DNA of 23,742 nucleotides from Bacteroidales bacterium (GTDB lineage: Bacteria > Bacteroidota > Bacteroidia > Bacteroidales > SMBSF39). Below, piece by piece: positions 1 to 8,480 of this stretch; positions within the stretch are counted from its first letter, which is position 1; every line of letters starts with the position of its first letter. The stretch spans positions 1-23,742 of the forward strand of contig JAIOSH010000299.1 of the NCBI GenBank assembly GCA_021107685.1. Reading direction: 5' to 3'. Both the position numbers and the translations under genes were made by a program. Below the pieces are notes generated by a model that worked only from the letters and a program-made list of their open reading frames with translations, made no database searches and had not been told where the DNA came from.

Positions 1-542
1 AATGGTGTTATCCCGAGTATAACAACATCTACTCCTCTTATTTTAGCAGGTATGGAAAGTTTAATAGGTTCAGCAGGATAAAAGGCATTTCTTGAATAAA
101 TTTTTTCGTTTTTTTTGTATTCTAAGGATCCAGTGTCCGTAACCAAAGGAATACGAAAACCCGGTGCCATATCAATGCCTGTAAAAGTTTCGGTACGTGA
201 AGATATAATTTTAAGTACTGCTTTAGCTCCTTGCGGAATAGCAATATAACGTCCACTACCGGGAAGGTCGGGAGCTCCTTCATCATTAGGAAGAAAACAT
301 CCCGGAAGCTGCAATGTCTGCATTGTTTCACCATTTATCAGGTTATCACTCAATGCAAATTTTTCAATTGAAAAATTAACTTTTACAATTGAAGAACTCT
401 GCTTTTCAATATAAAAACCTGCTTTTCCCCAGCTATCAGAGTATTTAATTTCCTCTGCTATAGAAGTGTTAATTAAAAATACTGATAAAACAAGCGATAA
501 AATTGATAGCTTGTTTAAAAATTTCTGTTTGTTCTTTTTCAT
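1..542 (-). CDS. Group A gingipain-like C25 cysteine protease, N-terminal part only (cut by window edge)
   Basis: An uninterrupted reading frame runs from an ATG at 542 down to the window edge and gives 180 residues. It begins with a signal peptide (MKKNKQ followed by a hydrophobic stretch, likely cut after Ala29 before EEIKYSDSW). Next comes the C25 propeptide-type region (GETMQTLQLPG, LPNDEGAPDLPG, a RNAFYPAEP motif) up to the VVILGITP strand. The catalytic domain would lie beyond the window. Protein and DNA match the first 181 codons of the gene ending at 12335, with no net indel and about 93% base identity, so it is a recent duplicate or a gene-conversion partner. I count no stop or frameshift. 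The start is supported by the signal peptide and by the identical start context of the paralogue. It lies 56 bp downstream of the BNR protein gene. Whether a complete protease follows cannot be seen. Confidence 0.9.
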   Translation of the reverse strand, partial: MKKNKQKFLNKLSILSLVLSVFLINTSIAEEIKYSDSWGKAGFYIEKQSSSIVKVNFSIEKFALSDNLINGETMQTLQLPGCFLPNDEGAPDLPGSGRYIAIPQGAKAVLKIISSRTETFTGIDMAPGFRIPLVTDTGSLEYKKNEKIYSRNAFYPAEPIKLSIPAKIRGVDVVILGITP

Positions 543-598
543 AATTTTAAATTTTAGTTGCAATTTAGTTAATTTGTTTTGAATTTATATAAATAATT

Positions 599-3500
599 TT
601 ATTTCCTGATAATAAATTTTTTAATATAATTAGTGTTATTACTTGTTAAATTAATAAAATATAAGCCTTCTTCAATACCGCTTAAGTCAATATTCATTGA
701 GAAATTATCAAAGACAGTAATATTATTTTCTTTGTAAATTTCTACACCAAGAAGATTTAGTATTTTGATATTAAACATTTCATTATTATCGGATTTTAGT
801 ATAAGTGTAAAAATACCTTTACTAGGATTCGGGAATATTTCAATATGTAATCCATTGACAATATCTTTAATTCCTGTACAACCATCCACATAAATTGTCT
901 CTTCTGCAAAATTCTCACAGCCATATTGGTCAATATAAGTATAAGTGATAATATGTGTTCCTATACCTGCTGCTACAGGGTCAAACCAGTTATTACTAAC
1001 ACCTGTTCCTGAATAAGTACCACCTTCGGGAAGCCCGCCTGTTAATTCAAACGGAGGATAATTCAGGCATACATTATCAAAAGGTTCTAATGTAACATTA
1101 GGTAAAGGATGAACAGTAACAATTAATTCATCGGAAAATTCTCCTTCGCCGCACTCATTAACTCCTTTTACCGTTATTATTGCTTGTCCTGAGAAATTGT
1201 AATTCCAATCCACTATACCTGTTAAACCACCGCCTGTGATACTACCTGCTTCTGTTGGAGATAAATTCCATATATATGAAGATGCATTTGCTGCTGCTGT
1301 TGTTGTATAAGTAGTATTCTGACTATTTTCACATAATTCCGTTTCTCCTGTTGGTGTTCCGGGAACAGATGGGAAAGGTATAATTGTAACTGTTACACTT
1401 GATTGAGCAGTATTTACACCATCGTCAACCTCAACAGTATAAACAGTGGTTACAGTTGGTGAAACAACAGGGTCGGGGAGAGTTGAGGTGAAACCCGGAG
1501 GATTTGACGTCCATGAATAAGTATAATTACCTGTACCACCAACAGCTATTGCATTTAATTGTGATGATTCACCTTCGCATATTGCAGAAGGGTTGGCAGT
1601 TGCAGTAACATTCAGAACATTTTCTCCAACCGTAAGTGTAACAGGAACAGTAAGCTGCGGGTCATCAGGGTCATTACTGGAAATTATTATATCAGCAGTA
1701 TAGATGCCTGTGCTTAATCCTGTCGCATCGAAAGTTACCTGAATATCCTTGGACTCATTTGCAAGAATAGTATCACAACACATCGGTTCTACAAAAAGCC
1801 ATCCCATAACATTAATTGAATAATCCTCAACTTCGCCATAGCTTGTTGTTCCGCATGGGTCTAAAGTACCTGTCCACATTATTCTAATCCTCATTACAGT
1901 AGTGCCTGCTACAGCATTTGTAGGTGGAGTAATAGTAGCTGTATAAGGACCATTTCCCGGTGTTCCGTTTACTGTAATTTGTTCACCTGCATCTGAAAAA
2001 TCTTCATTCTGATTCCAGTCAATCCATATTCCGCATTGGTCATTAGAATAAGGATTTCCATTTGTAACAGTGATAGGATAGTCTTCGCCTACATCCATTA
2101 ATGTTGACAGATTAGTATAATCTGCATAATTATCACAGGCAGAAGGATTATTTATTGACCCGACTAGAACATTACTTATAAATTCATCACAACCACCACT
2201 TGCAGAACAATAATCTTTTGAATCTTTATCAGTTGTTATATTTACATTAATATCATAAATAAGGTCAAGTTCTCCGATATTTGAAATTGTCAGAATTTGT
2301 GTTGATGTTGAATCAGGGTCTAAATTTTCATTTAAAAAAGCAGGGTTAACTGAAATTTGTGCATTTCCCCATTGAACAGTTACTTTTGCAGGTAATGATT
2401 CTCCCTCATCATGGATTGCAGTAACTTTATAAATATAAATGCCATAATCCGGTAGGTTATCAGTATAAGTGGTATCGGTTGTTGTATTTAAAACAACATC
2501 ATCGCGATAAATACTAAAATATTGAAAACCTGCAACCATTTCAAAGCTCCAGTCAAGTATGACTTCTCCGTTTAATTCATTTAAAGTTGCTGTGAGGTCT
2601 GAAGGTTTTGGAAGATTATTGGTTTGGTAAGGAGAAACATAGGTCATTGCTGATCCTGATCTGTTATCGGTCCAGCAGGGATAAACCTTTCCACCTCTTG
2701 CAATAATTCCTAAGTAATCGCCAAAATAATCAGATGCTAAGCCTGGTATAGGACAAGGCTTAAATGCCACATCACTGACTTGAAAATCTTCCCATGTCTC
2801 GCCTGCATCAAACGAATTTGCACAAAAAACCTCAGCCCAATCGCTTCCTACATTTCTGTCATCATAAAAAACTACACTTAAAGCTCCATTTTCAGGGTCG
2901 CAGCTTATCCATGGGAAATAATGCTCTTTACCCAAACCTGATGGGTCTTGATTGACTTTGATTGGCGATGACCATGTATTTCCTTCATCTGTTGATTTAA
3001 TCATATAAACATCAATATCAGGACCTGTATTTATCCCCGGAATCCCTATATTGCTCCATACAACATAAATATAACCGTTATAAGGCCCGCCGCTAATATC
3101 TACAGCCATAACAGGGAATGAATTACATCTCATATATTTAGATGTTTTTGTTGTTCTGATGCCCCTGATATTTGAAATAATCCTTGTAGCATCGTCAAAG
3201 TGAATACCTGCATCTGGTGATTTTGTAAAACCTATGGCTGTTTCGTCAGAGGGCCATGAATCATATATTGACCATGCTGCATATACTTTGCCATTAGGAC
3301 CTGTTTGAATATTTACACCCTGATTATGACTACCTGCATTAACCGCAGAGCTAATATTAACGGCATTAAACCATGTAAGTCCTCCATCTGTTGAGCGTGC
3401 AAGCTCAATTTCCTCATCATTAGGACCACCAAAAGGGGTCCATGCGTCGTATAAATTACCCGCATAAGGGCTTGTCAGGCTGTTATCTATCCAAAGGTGA

Positions 3501-4126
3501 TTTTTATCTAAAAGTCCTCCGGAAGGTGGTGCTACTAAAACCGGTGTCCATGATAAGCCTCCATTTGTTGAATATGAAATACCCTGACCGTAATTGTTAT
3601 GTATATATCCTACATACATAGTTCCATTAAGACTTATTGCAGTAGTGGGGTCGCCTGAATTATCACCACCTGCACCATATATTTCTCCACCCCAGGTTAA
3701 TCCTGCATCTGATGAGAAAAAATCATTTGCACCGTAAAGTGAACCAACAGGATTAGTTGTAGAATTGTTAGAATTTAATAAAAAATCATTATTATTCGGG
3801 TCAACAAAAATTGAATTTTCGCTCTGTGTTGAGTTTTCTGTTGTAACTGGAACATCAGGCGAATTTTCAGTAAAAACACTATTAGCTTTTATTTTGCTTC
3901 CCTTATAAATCGCCTTTTCAGTAGGAATGTTCGGTGTAACAGAAACTAACCCTAATGCAGCCATTCTTTTCCAATAAGCCATATTGTCAATCCTTGTATC
4001 TATTAGTATTTCCTGGTTGTCCTTTTTTATTTTAGAAGGATAATTCTGAAAATTTTGCCCAATGCTTTGCGCTGATACAATAAAAAAAATTATTGTAATT
4101 AATAAAATTTGTTTTGTTTTTTTCAT
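599..4126 (-). CDS. Secreted BNR/Asp-box beta-propeller protein with FN3, GEVED, Ig-like domains and T9SS sorting domain
   Basis: 1175 aa. Signal peptide at about 1-23. Five good Asp boxes (SxDxGxTW type) at residues 138-145, 186-193, 245-252, 378-385 and 438-445, plus a degenerate one at 303-310, indicate a sialidase/sortilin-like beta-propeller over about 110-500. A fibronectin type III-like domain follows (about 506-585). Then comes a beta-sandwich of the SNDPDDP/VPVTLTV type (about 588-833) with a GEVED domain (about 639-772, ending GEVEDYSINV) inserted in it. A SprB/PKD-like repeat (about 842-916) and two Ig-like segments (about 920-1006 and 1007-1082) precede the T9SS tail (EIFPNPSKG at 1096-1104, ending IKKFIIRK). 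The protein is expected outside the cell or on its surface. Asp boxes alone do not prove sialidase activity: I see no RIP motif, so glycan binding or a structural role is equally possible. The SprB-like and first Ig segments recur in neighbouring protease genes. Confidence 0.95.
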   Translation of the reverse strand: MKKTKQILLITIIFFIVSAQSIGQNFQNYPSKIKKDNQEILIDTRIDNMAYWKRMAALGLVSVTPNIPTEKAIYKGSKIKANSVFTENSPDVPVTTENSTQSENSIFVDPNNNDFLLNSNNSTTNPVGSLYGANDFFSSDAGLTWGGEIYGAGGDNSGDPTTAISLNGTMYVGYIHNNYGQGISYSTNGGLSWTPVLVAPPSGGLLDKNHLWIDNSLTSPYAGNLYDAWTPFGGPNDEEIELARSTDGGLTWFNAVNISSAVNAGSHNQGVNIQTGPNGKVYAAWSIYDSWPSDETAIGFTKSPDAGIHFDDATRIISNIRGIRTTKTSKYMRCNSFPVMAVDISGGPYNGYIYVVWSNIGIPGINTGPDIDVYMIKSTDEGNTWSSPIKVNQDPSGLGKEHYFPWISCDPENGALSVVFYDDRNVGSDWAEVFCANSFDAGETWEDFQVSDVAFKPCPIPGLASDYFGDYLGIIARGGKVYPCWTDNRSGSAMTYVSPYQTNNLPKPSDLTATLNELNGEVILDWSFEMVAGFQYFSIYRDDVVLNTTTDTTYTDNLPDYGIYIYKVTAIHDEGESLPAKVTVQWGNAQISVNPAFLNENLDPDSTSTQILTISNIGELDLIYDINVNITTDKDSKDYCSASGGCDEFISNVLVGSINNPSACDNYADYTNLSTLMDVGEDYPITVTNGNPYSNDQCGIWIDWNQNEDFSDAGEQITVNGTPGNGPYTATITPPTNAVAGTTVMRIRIMWTGTLDPCGTTSYGEVEDYSINVMGWLFVEPMCCDTILANESKDIQVTFDATGLSTGIYTADIIISSNDPDDPQLTVPVTLTVGENVLNVTATANPSAICEGESSQLNAIAVGGTGNYTYSWTSNPPGFTSTLPDPVVSPTVTTVYTVEVDDGVNTAQSSVTVTIIPFPSVPGTPTGETELCENSQNTTYTTTAAANASSYIWNLSPTEAGSITGGGLTGIVDWNYNFSGQAIITVKGVNECGEGEFSDELIVTVHPLPNVTLEPFDNVCLNYPPFELTGGLPEGGTYSGTGVSNNWFDPVAAGIGTHIITYTYIDQYGCENFAEETIYVDGCTGIKDIVNGLHIEIFPNPSKGIFTLILKSDNNEMFNIKILNLLGVEIYKENNITVFDNFSMNIDLSGIEEGLYFINLTSNNTNYIKKFIIRK

Positions 4127-4221
4127 AGTAATAAAATTTATATTGGTTTAATTGTTATACGTTATATGTTAAATGTTATTATCTTATAAAACGTTGTTTT
4201 TTAACAAATTTTTTATTTCAG

Positions 4222-4237
4222 TCCCAAGTACTCGGGA
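4222..4237. repeat. Near-palindromic hairpin in the 4127-4304 spacer
   Basis: The 16 bases TCCCAAGTACTCGGGA form an inverted repeat around AGTACT with one mismatched pair. Wobble pairing can extend the stem by two base pairs. It lies in the 178-bp spacer between the stop of the group B protease (4305) and the start of the BNR gene (4126). No clear T-tract follows on the minus strand, so it is not a textbook terminator. It may be an RNA processing or stability hairpin, or a dispersed intergenic repeat. The rest of the spacer is AT-rich with no recognisable feature. Confidence 0.4.
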
Positions 4238-4304
4238 TTGAATATCAATGTTATAAGTAATATTTAAAGTTCGTGTTATTATCACAACTTTTGAAGTGCT
4301 TTCC

Positions 4305-7300
4305 CTACCGTGAAATTAATAATTTTCTATTTATTGTAAATTTATTTGTTGCAAATTTACAGAAATATATTCCCTGTGCAAGATTTAATGTATTAAATTC
4401 AATCCTGTGTGTGCCGGATAATTGATGTTGCTTCTCAGTTACAACTTTTATTTCCTGTCCTAATGAATTACATATTGTAATTTTAATTTTTGATGGTTCG
4501 GTAATTGAATATTCAATAGTAACTTTATCTGTAGAAGGATTTGGATAAATATCTAATCCTTTAGAGTTTTGAATTTCTATATAACCGGTATATATAAAAT
4601 AAATTATATTGGATTGTTCGGAGGAGCAACCAAATTCATTAGTAACTATTACATAATAATTGTCTGTTGCAGTTGGATAATAAACCTGACTTGTTGCACC
4701 GGAGATAAGTCCATTGGAATTATACCATTGGTTTCCTGTTTCAGAACTTGAAACAAGATAATTATCAATTTGAGATATACTTGGAGTTGGAGGCACAGGA
4801 TTTACATAAACTGTAACATCAGCAGAAATATTATCCGTACCATCGTTAACTGTTACCGTATAAGTTGTAGTTGTTTCAGGGCTTGCAACAGGATTATAAA
4901 TTGAAGAGTTATTTAATCCTGTAGTCGGTGTCCATGAATATGTATAATTGCCTGTTCCTCCACTTGGTACTGCATAGAGTTGAGAACTGCTGCCATAACA
5001 TATTTCCGAAGGATTTGCACTGACAGCAACTGTTAATGGTCCTTGAGAACTTTCTACAGGAGGAAATACTATATAATCAACCCACGCACAATCACTACCA
5101 GAGATTGTATTCCAATCTTTATTATATTCCCATTTAAAGGTGTGAGTTCCCTGAGAGACATAATAACATACTTTTGCCCAACTTTCCTCACCTGACCATT
5201 CAGCTTTTAATGTGTTATCAATATAAAATTTTAAAAAATCATAATTACTTTCAGAGGATACTTTCCTGAAAAAAGAAATGCTGTCATTTGTTAGAACATC
5301 CAGAGTTATATTCATCTCTGATGTTTGTTGGTCACTAATATCTCCTGATTTTGCACAATAAACACCTTCGTAAGGATTATCATTACATATTGTCCATGAA
5401 GCATTTCCTCCGAAATTCCAATCAAAAGCAGAAAAATTACCTGTTTCAAAATCTTCCAGAATAATACCTATTGTTGTATAAAAAGTATTATCAACAGAGT
5501 ATTCACCGGAAACAAGATTATTAAACAGGTCAATACTTGTACCAACAGGAGTTGACGGATCAACTGATACTGAAAATATTGCATCCTTTGTTTCGCCCTG
5601 TGCAATCGTGCCTAAATCATAAGTAGGGTTGGTTATGGTAATATTTGTATTTGAAGTAATTAATGTTCCTGTGGCATTAAAACAGTCGCTATGCCCGAAA
5701 TTTGAAGATTTAATAATAATATCTGCAATTTCTCCCGGGTCTAATATGCCATTGCCATTTCCATTAGAAACATCATTGATTGTGAGGTTTCCTATTGTAA
5801 GTTCAGGTGCAAAAACAGTAATACTAAAATTAGAATTCCAAGTATCATCTGCCACAATTTCCAGGTCAAAATTAATAATATGATTATCAGGAATATTTGA
5901 AGCTACGTCAAATGCAAAAGCATTTTCAACAGATACTGTTCCACCACCCGGAATATTTCCATAATTTTCAGTATTGTCTGTAATTGTAATATAATTATCA
6001 TTTGTTGAAAGAGTTACAATAACATTAGATGCTTGTTGTGCCCCGACATTTGTTAAATCCAAACTAAGTAATATTGACTCTCCATAATCAACTAAACCAT
6101 TGCCATTACCCGCTAAATCATTAATTTGATGTGAAGTATAAATAACATAAGAACCTGTATTTGGAATAATATTAACAGGAAAAGAAGTTGGCAGGCAGTT
6201 ATTACCGGAAATTATAAGTTCAGCATTTCCAACTGATGTAAATGGCGGATCAAATAATATTTCAGCATTTCCAGAGCCGTTTGTTATACCGACTCCATGA
6301 ATAATATTGTCTTTTATAATAACACATCTAAAGTTTTCCATTGGATTGCCATTACTTGTAACACTTACATTTGTAAAAGGAACTCCAATTGGAATAGCAT
6401 TCTGATAAGTTGCCTGTATTGTAATGGGTTCATCAGTCCATATTGCCATTGCAGGGTCTCCCATTATATTAATATCATAAAAGTTCCAGCGTAATGCACC
6501 TTCTTCCCATTGACCGGGAGCTATTACCCACGGAGCAGTTTGAATTTTTGTTTCTACAAAAGCTGCACCAATACGGTTTATTTTCTCATAGTAAAGAGCG
6601 TCAACAAATTCCCTGTGCAAATGTGCTGCAGGACCTTCTGTTTGTCCTTCATTAAACCAACCATAGCGTGAATTAGCAATAACTGCTGCTGCAAAATTTT
6701 CAATATTGACCATACGTTCCATAATACAATCATTATAATCAAAAGAACCACAATTACAGCCATGAGAAAAAGCTAAGGTGTAATTATGAATAACTCCGTT
6801 AACCTGTGAAAAATTTGAATTTGTAATATCACTTACACCAAGATGCATAACTGACATTTCAGAGGCATGACCACAGTGATGAATAAAAGATTTTCCCTGG
6901 TTAATTTTTGCAATTAAAGTGCTGCCGGACCAGTATCCATCACGTTCATACAAAGTTTCAATATTATGGTCTTCGGGAATTCCGTCTGTAGTATATCCAT
7001 TATCTTCATGATAGCCTATAAGTAAATCCAAATAATCAGCTCCCCATGTTTCAGGGCTAGACCAAAGATGTTCTCCCGCTAAAATAGGGTCTCTTAATTC
7101 ACCTGTAACTGGATTATCCTGATATGAAACAGTCTTATTCATCATATTATTCAGGTCGGATGTATTGCTGATAGTAAAACGCGCAACTGCAATTTCAGGC
7201 AACAGGTCATCTTCTCCAATCTCGCCCCAGGAATTATCTCCATCATCATTCCATGTACCATCCAGAGCGGAATAATATAAGTCTGCCGGAATACTATTGT

Positions 7301-8216
7301 CTTCATATCCCGAACCTGATTGAACATAACAATAAAAGCCGCGGTAAGGAATATGTTCTACATCTCCGCCAAGTAATACATATTCAACATTGTGAGCCTG
7401 ATATTCCTGGATAATATAATTACGTATTTTTTCCTGCAAATCCTGTCCCGAAATATTGGAATTAATATATTCTTTTGTTACTATTTCAACTTTTATTCCA
7501 CGGATAAAATATAAATCAATTATATCCTGATAGTTATTTTCAAATTGAGAAGGAGTAATTATCATCATTTGATAGTCATCTCCCTTATTTTCTTTAACAG
7601 GATATAAAGAAATATATCCGGCATTTTGAGCATAAGAATTTATCTTTTTTAAAACATTTTTTAAAGAGCTAAGATTTTCCAGTGCTTTTTCTGCAATTGT
7701 GTTTTTTGTTGTCTTAATCCTTATGGTAACTTTTTTATAAAAAGAAACTTCGCCTGTAACAGGGTTGTATTTTAATGGTGTAAAAGTTGAAATGGCAAAT
7801 GAATATCCATTCATAAATTCAGTAGATAATTTCCCGGTTAAAGAAGCAGGATATTGAGCATTTGTTTGATAAACGCCGGTGTTTTTTACAAAAGTTTTTT
7901 GATCTCCAAGAGAGATAGGTTGGGAATGTTGTTGCGGATAAAGATGAAAATATCCGGGGATTTGAATTTCTTGTTCCCCGATAAATTCAATAGATTCTGC
8001 TATTTCACCTGGTGGCAATAATAATGTAACTGCCTGATATGGTAATGCAGGTTCACCTGCTTTTCCTGTAATTAGTGTATTCTTAAAGCTGATGATTTGA
8101 TAATCACCTGATTCAACTATATTATAATTTGAAAAAAAATAAGTTTTTTCAATAGTTTCGGCTTTTAATGATAATACTAAAAGCACTGTTGCAATTGTAA
8201 ATAAAAATTTTTTCAT
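4305..8216 (-). CDS. Group B gingipain-like C25 cysteine protease with J module, SprB-like repeat and T9SS sorting domain
   Basis: 1303 aa. Signal peptide at about 1-19 (MKKFLFTIATVLLVLSLKAE). Propeptide-like region to about 205. C25 catalytic domain about 212-600, with a YVLLGGD strand, an acidic ADLYYSALDGTWNDDGD loop that probably binds calcium, catalytic His450 in HHCGH and catalytic Cys487 in SHGCNCG. A C25-type Ig domain follows (about 600-690), then two CARDB/NEW3-like domains (about 692-915; NGLVDYGES and NGILDPGE motifs). Next is a jelly-roll-like module (J, about 916-1055; FETGNFSAFDW, KVSSESNYDF, WVDYIVFPP), a SprB/PKD-like repeat (1063-1139), an Ig-like segment (1140-1207) and the sorting domain (DIYPNPSTD at 1222-1230, tail RKLLISR). 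Secretion by T9SS and cysteine endopeptidase activity are inferred from the family; substrate preference cannot be told. Unusually, extra Cys and His residues crowd both catalytic motifs. Tail and secretion signal argue against this being the sortase PorU. Confidence 0.96.
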   Translation of the reverse strand: MKKFLFTIATVLLVLSLKAETIEKTYFFSNYNIVESGDYQIISFKNTLITGKAGEPALPYQAVTLLLPPGEIAESIEFIGEQEIQIPGYFHLYPQQHSQPISLGDQKTFVKNTGVYQTNAQYPASLTGKLSTEFMNGYSFAISTFTPLKYNPVTGEVSFYKKVTIRIKTTKNTIAEKALENLSSLKNVLKKINSYAQNAGYISLYPVKENKGDDYQMMIITPSQFENNYQDIIDLYFIRGIKVEIVTKEYINSNISGQDLQEKIRNYIIQEYQAHNVEYVLLGGDVEHIPYRGFYCYVQSGSGYEDNSIPADLYYSALDGTWNDDGDNSWGEIGEDDLLPEIAVARFTISNTSDLNNMMNKTVSYQDNPVTGELRDPILAGEHLWSSPETWGADYLDLLIGYHEDNGYTTDGIPEDHNIETLYERDGYWSGSTLIAKINQGKSFIHHCGHASEMSVMHLGVSDITNSNFSQVNGVIHNYTLAFSHGCNCGSFDYNDCIMERMVNIENFAAAVIANSRYGWFNEGQTEGPAAHLHREFVDALYYEKINRIGAAFVETKIQTAPWVIAPGQWEEGALRWNFYDINIMGDPAMAIWTDEPITIQATYQNAIPIGVPFTNVSVTSNGNPMENFRCVIIKDNIIHGVGITNGSGNAEILFDPPFTSVGNAELIISGNNCLPTSFPVNIIPNTGSYVIYTSHQINDLAGNGNGLVDYGESILLSLDLTNVGAQQASNVIVTLSTNDNYITITDNTENYGNIPGGGTVSVENAFAFDVASNIPDNHIINFDLEIVADDTWNSNFSITVFAPELTIGNLTINDVSNGNGNGILDPGEIADIIIKSSNFGHSDCFNATGTLITSNTNITITNPTYDLGTIAQGETKDAIFSVSVDPSTPVGTSIDLFNNLVSGEYSVDNTFYTTIGIILEDFETGNFSAFDWNFGGNASWTICNDNPYEGVYCAKSGDISDQQTSEMNITLDVLTNDSISFFRKVSSESNYDFLKFYIDNTLKAEWSGEESWAKVCYYVSQGTHTFKWEYNKDWNTISGSDCAWVDYIVFPPVESSQGPLTVAVSANPSEICYGSSSQLYAVPSGGTGNYTYSWTPTTGLNNSSIYNPVASPETTTTYTVTVNDGTDNISADVTVYVNPVPPTPSISQIDNYLVSSSETGNQWYNSNGLISGATSQVYYPTATDNYYVIVTNEFGCSSEQSNIIYFIYTGYIEIQNSKGLDIYPNPSTDKVTIEYSITEPSKIKITICNSLGQEIKVVTEKQHQLSGTHRIEFNTLNLAQGIYFCKFATNKFTINRKLLISR

Positions 8217-8247
8217 TTTATTATGATTTTTTTTTAAATTAATAATA

Positions 8248-8264
8248 AAAACCTACGAGGTTTT
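8248..8264 (-). terminator. Short ACCT/AGGT hairpin upstream of the group B protease start
   Basis: Arms AAAACCT and AGGTTTT pair perfectly around a 3-base loop. Read on the minus strand the hairpin is followed by a T-rich run (TTTTTATTATT), as in an intrinsic terminator. It lies 31 bp upstream of the start codon at 8216, so it could end upstream transcription or sit in the leader of the protease mRNA. The CCTCGTAG core recurs in the hairpin at 12285-12314. Confidence 0.4.
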
Positions 8265-8287
8265 AATTCATACTAAAAAAATAAATG

Positions 8288-8320
8288 AAAAAGTATTGGT
8301 TTGAAGCAAAATAACTCAAA
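8288..8320 (-). promoter_or_regulatory. Possible Bacteroidota-type promoter for the 4305-8216 gene
   Basis: On the minus strand a TTTG (8320-8317) is followed after 21 bases by TACTTTTT (8295-8288), which fits the Bacteroidota -33 TTTG / -7 TAnnTTTG consensus in all but the last base. The spacing is at the upper limit. In such an AT-rich stretch this match can occur by chance. Confidence 0.2.
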
Positions 8321-8332
8321 CCTCATAGGTTT
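8318..8332. repeat. Second ACCT/AGGT hairpin
   Basis: AAACCT-CAT-AGGTTT is a perfect 6-bp-arm inverted repeat. It is a variant of the element at 8248-8264 (loop CAT instead of ACG). Two copies 60 bp apart suggest a small dispersed intergenic repeat or hairpin family; function unknown. Confidence 0.4.
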
Positions 8333-8338
8333 AAAACG

Positions 8339-8368
8339 TATTGTCTAATATCTTAATATAAGACAATA
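8339..8368. repeat. Imperfect 13-bp-arm inverted repeat
   Basis: TATTGTCTAATAT (8339-8351) pairs with ATATAAGACAATA (8356-8368) with one mismatch around a 4-base loop. It is AT-rich and has no adjacent T-tract on either strand that would mark a terminator. Confidence 0.4.
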
Positions 8369-8427
8369 TATGTTATTAAATGGTTGCTTAAAAAAGAATT
8401 ATTTTATAATCTATAAATATTTTTTAA

Positions 8428-8472
8428 TTTTTCCGACAAATTTAAAATAATACTTTAAATCTGTCGGAAAAA
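8428..8472. repeat. 19-bp-arm inverted repeat with CCGACA core, just upstream of the ATPase fragment
   Basis: TTTTTCCGACAAATTTAAA (8428-8446) is the reverse complement of 8454-8472 except for one base, with a 7-base loop. It is the strongest secondary-structure element of the window. It ends 8 bp before the ATG of the ATPase remnant at 8481, so it may be that gene's native leader hairpin, or a small mobile or REP-like repeat that arrived with it. Confidence 0.6.
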
Positions 8473-8480
8473 CTATTTTA

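Noticed and set aside
599..4126. Naming the BNR protein an exo-alpha-sialidase
   Set aside because: Asp boxes occur in many non-sialidase propellers; no RIP motif or convincing arginine triad was seen, so only the fold is called.
4305..8216. Identity as PorU, the C25-type T9SS sortase
   Set aside because: This and the other complete C25 proteins carry C-terminal sorting domains and varied adhesion modules typical of T9SS substrates, and no other secretion-machine gene is nearby.
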